Shown here piece after piece: positions 22,083 to 31,918 of a stretch of DNA of 64,000 bases; the first letter of the stretch is position 1; each line of letters opens with the position of its first letter. A program made the position numbers and the translations under genes. Origin of the DNA: Babesia bovis T2Bo (lineage: Eukaryota; Apicomplexa; Aconoidasida; Piroplasmida; Babesiidae); NCBI RefSeq assembly GCF_000165395.2, contig NW_026261572.1, forward strand, positions 186,001-250,000. The letters run 5' to 3'. Under the pieces are notes generated by a model that was not told the DNA's origin, searched no databases, and saw only the letters and a program-made list of their open reading frames with translations.

Positions 22083-25000
22083 TTAGTCATGTTGGTGTAG
22101 CGGTATTCCGCTGTGCTCGCAGGCACATGCTATAATGTCGTATATAGTTTTATCACGTGATGCCTCTGCGATGTGTTTGTTTATATCGTCTTCCAGTTGT
22201 TGCTCTCCAGGCTGCATGACTTGAATTTTAATACTGAGTGCAGCATTGGCGTACGATACCTTTTGCAAGAGCTCATGAGCATCAATCTCTAGTGTACAGC
22301 GCATTGAAGTTTTCTTTAAATCTTGGGGTGTGAACACGGCCTCAATCACCATTAAGTTTTCTGAGCACCGTATTTCCGGTGAGGAGCAGTGCGACAGGAA
22401 TCCCAGCAGCTCGCGTTGCACTATGCGAATACGTGCACTTAGTGCTGATCCATAGTCCATAACTTCTCGTAAAAGCTCTATCAATGTAATGGGCTGCCTA
22501 TCGGACATCCGATCCGATATCAAACGTGACGTCAATCGATCTACTCTTTTATTAGCAGCAGTAAGCAGTTGCGCCAGGGCAGCTTCCCAAACAGCAGCCG
22601 CAGAGCCTCCCCAACGTACACTCGGTGCGGTGAAAAATACACGAAGGCCACGACTAACTGCGTCTATATCCATTGTATCAGCCCAATTGACTTCCACGCC
22701 AGAATTGGGAGTTTCAAATATGGGTACTGGACTATCTGGGTCCAAAAAATCAATATCTCTTTTACTCTGGCTGTCTAAGGAATGCAGACCCGAGATGTCA
22801 CGGTACAATGCGGTGGCACCGATTTCCGGGCTACCTGACGGCAATTCATTCGACCTGAATGTTGCCTTATGGCCACGTGGCTGTGGCGTTTGCTTAAATT
22901 CGTGATATTCTGGAGAGTCATCTTCACCAAGATGCATGACCGATCTTGTGAACCCATGGGTATCACTGCCGTTGTTATTATCATCACAGCGCAAATACAC
23001 TAGCATATCAACTTCAGGGTTGAAGCGCTGTTCCAGTTTTATGCGGTGATATGCGATTTCATTTTGTAGTGTTGCATCTATATAGCCACTAGCAGCATTA
23101 ACAAGGTCGTTTTTCCATGATCTCTTATAACGGCGTACTATACGATTGGTATTGACCTCTGAGTTGTAAAACACCACGACGCACCACCGTACTTGTGGCA
23201 TTGAAGAATGCATGGGTACTACCTTGATACCTGTGGCGGCATACGCATTGTATAGTGAATCTTTCGCTGATACATATCGTTTTACATTATTGCGGTACAT
23301 TTCAACATTATTTGCACGTTCCTCAAGCGATATAGCCTCCTGCTGTAACAAACGTAGTTTTTCCAACTTCGTTTCATGGATCTTACGCTGGTAAGATAAA
23401 AAATCCTCGCGCTTCTGTAGCATTCGCTCAAGTCGTTCAGACTCCTTGTATATCATGCAGTATGCCATGCGATTGCGTTCGATATGTGGAAATTCGCGTG
23501 TACATTCAGAGAGGCAGCTATAAACCTTCTCCTTGAGAGTTTTCACTGTATTGCACCTTTGTACGAAGGTATTAAGGATCGCTTTGGCCTCAGAAATCAA
23601 CTTGATATGTGCCCCTGATTTGTTAAAGAGTGCCGGAGATGCAGCTACCATTTTCCCGAGATGTAGCATCACGGCTTTGTGTAGGTATTGACCTACCTTC
23701 TTCCAGTATATCCCACGTAAGGATTCGACGCGTTTTTTAAAATTAGCAGTATCTTCAGCGCTCAATGTAGGACGGCTTTCAAATTTGGCTCTTTTTTTCA
23801 TTCTTTCAACATATTCTAGAAATTGTTGCGATCCACAGTTGTATTGACTCCTGACTGACTGATGTAAGAAGAGGCTAGAATGGAACCCCAAAAGCTGTTC
23901 TTCGTTATTTTCAATACCCACTTCTCGAGCATCTTGATTGCTTGCTGTTGGTACTTTGGGTGACTTATCTGGGTCCCGGGAGAATATTCCTGGTGTCAAA
24001 GTACCGCTAACTCTCGATAAGTACCTATCCACGCTTTCTACTAGTCCTGTTAGCTTGCTGAGTCCGGGACTCTCATCGTCTCTCTGCGGGGTTAAAAGCT
24101 TCATTGTGCGATCGGTGATCTCTTTGTATATAGCCTCGCTTATGGGTACTGTTTTCATATCATTATCGCCACCAATGGGCCGTGTAGAAACTACACTGTT
24201 ATGGATTGGACTGTGATAACCTTGGGCATCATCAGTTCGACTTCCTAAATCACCTGAGACCAGTAATTGAACACGTTCGGAAAAGGACATGGGTTGTACA
24301 TCTGGGTTAATATCAGTCAAATCAACTTCCATATGGCGTTCCGTAGTACTTCTAGACCTTGCCATGCGTTCAGAAGCGTCTATTGCATCAAACTGACAAA
24401 ATGAAAAGTTATCACTTGTTTCTATGTTCTCGTCTTTGTTATCATCCATACCTATTTTAGAAGCGTCGCAGTGCGAGAATGTAAAGTTAAGCGTATCGGA
24501 TGCATTCATATCCTCTGCTACAGGGTATTCCTTGGTGTGATGATCACCTTTGCAGATGTTACTGTGACAGTCAAATTCTGAGGGGTGTACAAGTCCCCTG
24601 GTGTCAATGTTAGGTCTGTATGGGTTAAAGTTGTCCGGAATTAAAAATATACTCCCCTCTTCTTCTTCGTCATTGTTAACAATACCACTTCCATTTGCGA
24701 TGTCCATATGCCCAGGGTTACACATTAGACCGTATTCATTAGAGTTGTACTGTGATCCAGATTTATAAAGTTCATTGCATAGGTCTTTAGTTGCAATGTT
24801 GCTATTACCTGGATCGTTGATCGAATAATCACCACAATAACAAGTGTAATCAACTTCGTTACTTGAATAGTGTTGCACATTTTCACCCGCGCGAGGTATC
24901 CTTTCAGTGCTATGATGGGTCGAGCGCACACGACACTGCTGAGTCCACCTTCCAGTGTCATTTGATTCCATGTTCCTCATGGATATGTGTGATTCCATTG

Positions 25001-26285
25001 TTTGACCTACATCTTCCACTATCTCACCGTGAGTTCTTATGCGTGCAGGGCTGGAGAATGTAGGTTCTTGCGTATGGCGTTCAGCTCTTAAAAGGTCGTT
25101 GGCGCTTGGTTGGTGAGTGAACCATGCTTCAGCTGGGTTCATGCCTGTGGATAGTGTTGTTGACATATCACCAAATGAATACCGATTAGAACCCGGAGGA
25201 GTGGTTTGATCTGTAGCCCTCTGGAAATAACCAGCATCTGGTGGTGGTATAAATGTTGGTATATGGGAGTATCCAAGGTTACTTTCGGCATTGCCAGTGC
25301 CAAATGAGAACGACGCTCTAGGTTCTTGCATCGGGACGCCAGCGCAATGACATCCATCATCGGAGTAAGGCAATGTACCTACCACTACATCGCCATTGGC
25401 TGACATTGTAGACACTGTTGTTGAACCGTCTGCCGGAACGGAACTGTCCATTGAACGTTCAGAAATAGGGTCGATGGTGGATTCGGCACTGCCAGAATTG
25501 TCACCAAAACTGGTTACAAGTCCTACTGGGATTTCCTGGCTTTGTTCACTATTGTGATCCTCTTGTTCAACACTACCTTGGGTAGAACCTGTAGATGGAT
25601 TCCGTTCATTGCTCACGTCGTTACATAATTCCATGTTGTCATATAAAGTTACGCAGTTATCATTTCCACTTCCGAGAACATCCATGGGCTGTAGAGCCAT
25701 GTTACGGTCCGCATCACTAGAGAGTGGATGGCTACTATCAGGGATATCTTCTTTCGGTATTATGTCCATAACTTCGGGTTGTGAACTTGTGCAGCTGTTT
25801 TCGCATGTTGAATCACTGCCCATGTGTTCCACAGACTGGACAAGGGCATCTGCTAAAGACGATTGTGAGTTGCTGACGAACGATTCATTGGCAACTGGGT
25901 TAACACTGTCTTCAGATTCCGTGGAATCAGATTTTACTGATACACCCGCTTCTTGCGGTGAGTCTACTCCTGTCATCTCTATATCTGGTGGCATATTAGT
26001 CCCTCCTGGACATGATGGCAACTCAGAAGACTGCATAAGACAGCATTCCGATTGGATACCTTGGGAGTGGCGTGATTCCACCGGTTGAGGGATATTAGCA
26101 TCCTGATTCATCTCTCCAAAGCTGTCACGTGATGAACATGACAGCATATCGTCAGAGCATACGTCAACTTCATTATTGCTATCGTGAATAATGTCACTGG
26201 AGCACTCAGGGACAGTCCCAGTATCTCCCTGGGGAGTCACAGGGTCTATAGACTCCGAATGCTCGTTGCTATCATTCATTTCCAT
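22083..26285 (-). CDS. Large coiled-coil protein, candidate KNL1/Spc105
   Basis: Single exon of ~1400 residues. The frame opens with TTG at 26300; the first ATG in frame is at 26285. Residues 1-~790 are acidic, Ser/Asn-rich and probably disordered, with SP/TP sites (VTPQGDTGTV, TPQRDDES). A helical segment comes next (IYWKKVGQYLHKAVMLHLGK), then a coiled coil (ERLERMLQKREDFLSYQRKI to LEERANNVEMYRN). Next is AATGIKVVPM with WCVVVFYN, resembling the coil-to-RWD transition of kinetochore KNL1. A second helical/strand C-terminal part follows (IRIVQRELLGFLSH, CTLEIDAHELLQKVSYANA). KNL1 is a guess from architecture; clear MELT repeats were not found. Other large chromosomal scaffold proteins remain possible. 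Confidence 0.45.
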   Translation of the reverse strand: MEMNDSNEHSESIDPVTPQGDTGTVPECSSDIIHDSNNEVDVCSDDMLSCSSRDSFGEMNQDANIPQPVESRHSQGIQSECCLMQSSELPSCPGGTNMPPDIEMTGVDSPQEAGVSVKSDSTESEDSVNPVANESFVSNSQSSLADALVQSVEHMGSDSTCENSCTSSQPEVMDIIPKEDIPDSSHPLSSDADRNMALQPMDVLGSGNDNCVTLYDNMELCNDVSNERNPSTGSTQGSVEQEDHNSEQSQEIPVGLVTSFGDNSGSAESTIDPISERSMDSSVPADGSTTVSTMSANGDVVVGTLPYSDDGCHCAGVPMQEPRASFSFGTGNAESNLGYSHIPTFIPPPDAGYFQRATDQTTPPGSNRYSFGDMSTTLSTGMNPAEAWFTHQPSANDLLRAERHTQEPTFSSPARIRTHGEIVEDVGQTMESHISMRNMESNDTGRWTQQCRVRSTHHSTERIPRAGENVQHYSSNEVDYTCYCGDYSINDPGNSNIATKDLCNELYKSGSQYNSNEYGLMCNPGHMDIANGSGIVNNDEEEEGSIFLIPDNFNPYRPNIDTRGLVHPSEFDCHSNICKGDHHTKEYPVAEDMNASDTLNFTFSHCDASKIGMDDNKDENIETSDNFSFCQFDAIDASERMARSRSTTERHMEVDLTDINPDVQPMSFSERVQLLVSGDLGSRTDDAQGYHSPIHNSVVSTRPIGGDNDMKTVPISEAIYKEITDRTMKLLTPQRDDESPGLSKLTGLVESVDRYLSRVSGTLTPGIFSRDPDKSPKVPTASNQDAREVGIENNEEQLLGFHSSLFLHQSVRSQYNCGSQQFLEYVERMKKRAKFESRPTLSAEDTANFKKRVESLRGIYWKKVGQYLHKAVMLHLGKMVAASPALFNKSGAHIKLISEAKAILNTFVQRCNTVKTLKEKVYSCLSECTREFPHIERNRMAYCMIYKESERLERMLQKREDFLSYQRKIHETKLEKLRLLQQEAISLEERANNVEMYRNNVKRYVSAKDSLYNAYAATGIKVVPMHSSMPQVRWCVVVFYNSEVNTNRIVRRYKRSWKNDLVNAASGYIDATLQNEIAYHRIKLEQRFNPEVDMLVYLRCDDNNNGSDTHGFTRSVMHLGEDDSPEYHEFKQTPQPRGHKATFRSNELPSGSPEIGATALYRDISGLHSLDSQSKRDIDFLDPDSPVPIFETPNSGVEVNWADTMDIDAVSRGLRVFFTAPSVRWGGSAAAVWEAALAQLLTAANKRVDRLTSRLISDRMSDRQPITLIELLREVMDYGSALSARIRIVQRELLGFLSHCSSPEIRCSENLMVIEAVFTPQDLKKTSMRCTLEIDAHELLQKVSYANAALSIKIQVMQPGEQQLEDDINKHIAEASRDKTIYDIIACACEHSGIPLHQHD

Positions 26286-26865
26286 CTCCAGACGTGCCAA
26301 TATGCTTCCATAGTAAAGACTTCCTTATTAATCAATCCACGTCCATCACGCAAATGCAGGAGTACTTCGTGCTCCAAAATGTGCACAACGTCAGCAATGA
26401 TAAAGATTCCTCATATTAAAAAATATCACATTAGAAGTATACAGAATCACGATGCGACCGGAACGTCACACATTACCACACACTATGGTATAAAATATGC
26501 GCTCCAATACGATATAATATATACTATCTGGCCTAAAATATTGCTGGAATTACTATGAGGTGCAATGTAGCATTCTTATTTAGTTGATTGTGAGAAATCT
26601 ACATTAGGGAACAGTTGCCAAAGAGAAGCAGCGATCGCGATATTTCGATATTAAATGATTCTATAGCTGTGAACATCTTTCTGGTCAATACTCCTATTCG
26701 CTATAACGATGCGATTTCACTGTGGATCTTCCAGTGGAGCACATGATTTAAGTGTACGTTACCCCGGGACGCAGTATTGCAGATGCCACGCTGATTTCTT
26801 CTAGATGATACAGACCGCACATTGTAACCCGGTTAAGCGTACCACATACTGACTTTAGCACCAAA
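26286..26865. other. Intergenic
   Basis: About 580 bases with no supported gene, between the start of the large coiled-coil gene and the stop of PAC4 (both minus strand). Confidence 0.5.
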
Positions 26866-27533
26866 TTATGTCTTTACGTACTGAGGATACATGTTAATTA
26901 TCGTATCCATGAGCTCCTGTTGAAGCACAGATTGGACCGTACAATCTGTTTCATCGTAGTTTAGGCTTAGAAATACGGGTATATTGAGTTTTTTAGCTGC
27001 TAATTGTATTGTGAACGTAGTCTGACCTACCCAGTGCCTTTGAAATATCGGAAGATATGGCATCCAAATCACCTATCAATGTAGTTCCAAGAGTGTCTTC
27101 ACCCTGTGAATTATTCAGGAAATACTATAAAAAGGCTGCTTTTCCTATCAAATGTATTCCTGGCATGTACAAACGATAGCATAATACACAGCGTGTTAGC
27201 TATACATCAGCCTTATACCCAGTGTCAATTGTTAGATAAGACTTTAGATGGGTAGTGCCATTACGGTTTCGTCCTAAAAAATCGTACCAATGCACTGCGA
27301 ATACCATCAAGCACGTCCACCGAAATAACAACTTCCTTTGGATACACAAACACTGTACAATGCCATTGTTACGCATTACTTACCTGGATAGTAGTATTAG
27401 GGAATCCACAGTGTAAGTCCTGGAAGGTCAGCGACTCATCGCCAACCCAAATGTAAACTCCGCTTTTCAACTCCACAGACATTACATTCAGTGTCTTATC
27501 GTATACACTGAAACTAGCTTTATGTACCTCCAT
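26866..27533 (-). CDS. Proteasome assembly chaperone 4 (PAC4/PSMG4)
   Basis: Helps assemble the 20S proteasome alpha ring. Three exons on the minus strand join in phase: ATG 27533 (MEVHKASFSVYDKTL, SGVYIWVGDESLTFQDL, FPNTTIQ), then after a ~280-nt intron GEDTLGTTLIGDLDAISSDI, then after a 31-nt intron AAKKLNIPVFLSLNYDE to the stop at 26866. The pattern FLWVG, followed by LLGD with DxxS and a C-terminal KxVFVSYN block, matches human PSMG4. About 120 residues, the family size. It is invisible as a single open frame because of the exon split; only the C-terminal part is open for more than 60 codons. Confidence 0.75.
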
Positions 27534-27809
27534 GGCGCATAGAGGAGTTTGATAAACTATATGATCACAGATTCCCTGGCATGCTTAAATGGATTCCAAA
27601 GATGTTAAGTTGTTCTAGGTCTAGCCATTAAAATGGACACATACCACATATGTGATACACAGTTGATGTCTAGACAGTATATAGTATGATGTGTAAGTTA
27701 CACAGGTTGTTGTGAGGTATGGTACTCTAGTAGTTAGCCATCAGGTGATAGAGTTCACTTTTTATATATCATAACTTTTCATTAAATTAATGTGTAACAT
27801 GGAAGGTTG
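27534..27809. other. Divergent promoter region
   Basis: About 280 bases between PAC4 (minus) and RsmH (plus). No repeat or RNA seen. Confidence 0.45.
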
Positions 27810-29244
<1,435 letters not shown>

Positions 29245-29349
29245 TGCATTGCGGTACGTAAACCGGGCAGGAACTACTATCAGTATACTTCTAGTAACCA
29301 CGGTATAATCAATGGATTGTATAACATCTTGATAATATAAACCACGTTA

Positions 29350-29718
29350 TTAAGCTATTCTGTATATTATGTGTATGCCAGAGTCGCTGTCCACAAGGTC
29401 ACTGATCTCTCCAACTTGCAAATTGAACGCGGCATTTGAGAATGAAGCTTGCATTTGCTCACGACTGAAGAATCCTAAATCCCCACCCTTACTGGCGCTT
29501 GAACACTCGGAAATAGATGTAGCTATTCTTCTGAACTCTCTGTCGCGCTCCGGAGCCGACATGATTGTGTTACGATAGTCCCGTACCATTGATATAGCTT
29601 CTTCCTTAGATCGAGTTACACGCTGGTTAGTGTTCCTGTTGATAGGATTCCTTGAACCGGTATGCTTCAACAGGATGTGGGCGCAGCGCACAGTACTAGG
29701 GCCATGATCCATTGCCAT
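29350..29718 (-). CDS. Parvulin-type peptidyl-prolyl isomerase (Pin1-like, no WW domain)
   Basis: Catalyses cis-trans isomerisation of prolyl bonds. 122 residues on one exon, start ATG 29718 ([19 protein letters not shown]). Pin1-type motifs: RCAHILLKH, the basic loop that selects phospho-Ser/Thr-Pro ([10 protein letters not shown]), [31 protein letters not shown] and [10 protein letters not shown]. The isomerase domain is complete but the WW domain found in animal Pin1 is missing, as in plant Pin1. No signal peptide. An upstream in-frame GTG with extra residues is less likely. Confidence 0.92.
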   Translation of the reverse strand: MAMDHGPSTVRCAHILLKHTGSRNPINRNTNQRVTRSKEEAISMVRDYRNTIMSAPERDREFRRIATSISECSSASKGGDLGFFSREQMQASFSNAAFNLQVGEISDLVDSDSGIHIIYRIA

Positions 29719-29851
29719 TTCAAAGGTACTTACTAGAAATATCACGACCTATATACGAAAATGTTTCTATGGGCTGCGTAAAAGTAGACAGAAACATAAG
29801 AGAACTTTAGCTTATTTGTCCCAAAAGCGTATAAAGTAGCACTGAGTTGTG

Positions 29852-30040
29852 TTATTTACGACACGGGGCCAACTTCTTTGTCCTGATGCGCCCAGCGTAC
29901 CCCGATTTGCCTTTGAGGTAGTCAGTACCGTTAAGAATTCGTCGACGACGATTGGACATGGAACGGAGAGCAGTCTTTATCCAAGTATATATACCAACCT
30001 CCGGAATGCGAACTAAACCGTTACCAAGCAGACTAAACAT
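29852..30040 (-). CDS. Small basic protein, possibly mitochondrial ribosomal (bL34m-like)
   Basis: Single exon of 62 residues with ATG. The N-terminus is amphipathic (MFSLLGNGLVRIPEVGIYTW), and the rest strongly basic (NRRRRILNGTDYLKGKSGYA then GRIRTKKLAPCRK). The block GYAGRIRTKK resembles the HGFRARMxTKxGR core of bL34 with similar spacing, and the leader would suit mitochondrial import. The match is short, so the function is a guess. The open frame, composition and isolated position between two genes support that it is real. Confidence 0.5.
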   Translation of the reverse strand: MFSLLGNGLVRIPEVGIYTWIKTALRSMSNRRRRILNGTDYLKGKSGYAGRIRTKKLAPCRK

Positions 30041-30487
30041 GATATGTCAGTATCTATAGCAAGTACAGTGTATGCCTAGAAAATGTGTAGCATATATCAG
30101 TTACTAAACAGGGCCTATTACATGTCATACAAAGTAATGAGATTTATCTAAATACGTGAAATGGTTCTTGGGATGTTCAGAATAGGGATATGTAGATTAG
30201 GCCTATGAAATCGCCGAACAGCCTTCCATGATTACACACTACACCTTAACCAAGCATAGCGCACTAATGTTAGATCTATTGTATTCCATAGGTGTGTTGT
30301 TTCATTGTAGCGTGCCTGATGTGTTTAATATGTATTGCATGATTCTATATACGTAACATTAGTACGAAAGGTTGGATCCTAGGATTCTGTAAAGTAAATT
30401 GTTAGTTCATCCTGTCATTTTCAGCATCTAGGAGGTAACATCTATCGGGTGTCTAGATGACTTTATATACCATCACCTGCTAACAAC
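30041..30487. other. Divergent promoter region
   Basis: About 450 bases between the small basic gene (minus) and TAP42 (plus). No gene or RNA seen. Confidence 0.45.
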
Positions 30488-31793
30488 ATGGGTGACGGCT
30501 CCGACCAAGATATACTGAATAGATTGTTCCAGAAGGCATTTGCGCAGTATTGGATGATACAATGGTGTCATGAAGGCTATGAAAACTTGCGTCCATTTTC
30601 CGCGGAGCTTGATGCTGCCTTGATGCTCTGGAATGATTCTTTAAGTACCATAGATGGAGATGAGGCAGGTAGTTCTTCGATCACTACGAATATGCCTGTC
30701 ACAACTAACTCCAGCATAGAGAATGAACGTCTTGCTAAAATACGTGCTCTGGATCAATTGGATAAAGCATTCCGGATCATAGCGATAGGTTCCGATGCTC
30801 TAAGCCTACTCTCTAGTAATGATGAACTGGAGGATATACACACAGAGTCGTTGAAGTATCTAATGCTGCCATATCTTAGTGCGTCTGTGACAGTACAAAA
30901 GCCGGATATGGCACATAGACCTAATATACTTAGGCGGGCCGTAGTGTACATAACCGAGTTCATGAACACATTATCTAGACTTGGGATACTTGAGGAATCT
31001 CAAGCTAAATACTGGGATCGTGGCCTGGGTGAAGTACCAACTGGGCGTAGGAATTTTAAAATAGAAGCAACAAGGCATCAAACTGAGTTGCTTAATATAC
31101 TTAGGCCATTGCTGAATTCGGCGGAGGCCGTTGAACGCTTCATTGCTGAAGCGAATTCAAACTCAAAAGACGAAGAAACAGCAAGATCGCATATGATGTC
31201 TATTCTGCATCTATTTTCCTCAGATGCCATCTCACTATACGATATGATACAAACTGTAAGTTGGCTGTGCCTGGTCTAAGCTGTTTAACACGTGAATAAC
31301 ACCGTTTTCTTATATGTTCTAAGTGATTTCCAGGAAATACCAATGCTAGAGAGATTCATGAACGAGAGAGCTACAGGAAAACAAGAGGAATCTAGACCTG
31401 TACCCAGGTCAAAACCATGGACTATACACGTGGATGGAGTGTCGAAATTAGACCCAACCACAATCCACTTCTTGTACAAGAAACTAGTATTCATGCCAGG
31501 TCATAGTGAGTTAGCCTAGGAGTGTTTAACGTTTACCAGATTTACCTGAAATATCACTGGATGAATGCGCAAGGCTAGAAATGGAAATGGATGTCAAGTT
31601 AATAGGAAGCAAGGCAAATGATAAGGGTAATAAACCACAGAGTGAATGTAGTGACGATAGCGAACGTAGCGAATCTGAATACACAGACGACTCACGCGAT
31701 GATGAAGAAGTGGCCAAGGAAAAGGCCAAATGGGATGATTGGAAAGACGATCACCCAAGAGGTAGCGGTAATAAAAACCGGAACGTAGGGTGA
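30488..31793 (+). CDS. TAP42: TAP42/alpha4 regulator of PP2A-type phosphatases
   Basis: Binds and stabilises catalytic subunits of PP2A, PP4 and PP6; in yeast it acts in TOR signalling. Three exons: 30488-31255, 31334-31499, 31540-31793, about 395 residues. The helical N-terminal half (LFQKAFAQYW, KAFRIIAIGSDALSLL, YLMLPYLSASVTVQKPDM, RAVVYITEFMNTLSRLGIL) is TPR-like as in alpha4. The second exon has IPMLERFMNERATG, and the C-terminus is the family signature KWDDWKDDHPRGSGNKNRN after an acidic stretch. The ARHQTELLNILRPL-type helices match. Complete and of normal length. Confidence 0.9.
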
Positions 31794-31918
31794 AACATGT
31801 AATTACTTATACATGGATCATAGTTTAATATGTAATTTTTATAAGGCCTCAAATGTCGGTAATGATAATACTTCAGTTGTAGCTGCTTAGTAAGCATGCA
31901 GGTAAATGCCCTGGATAT

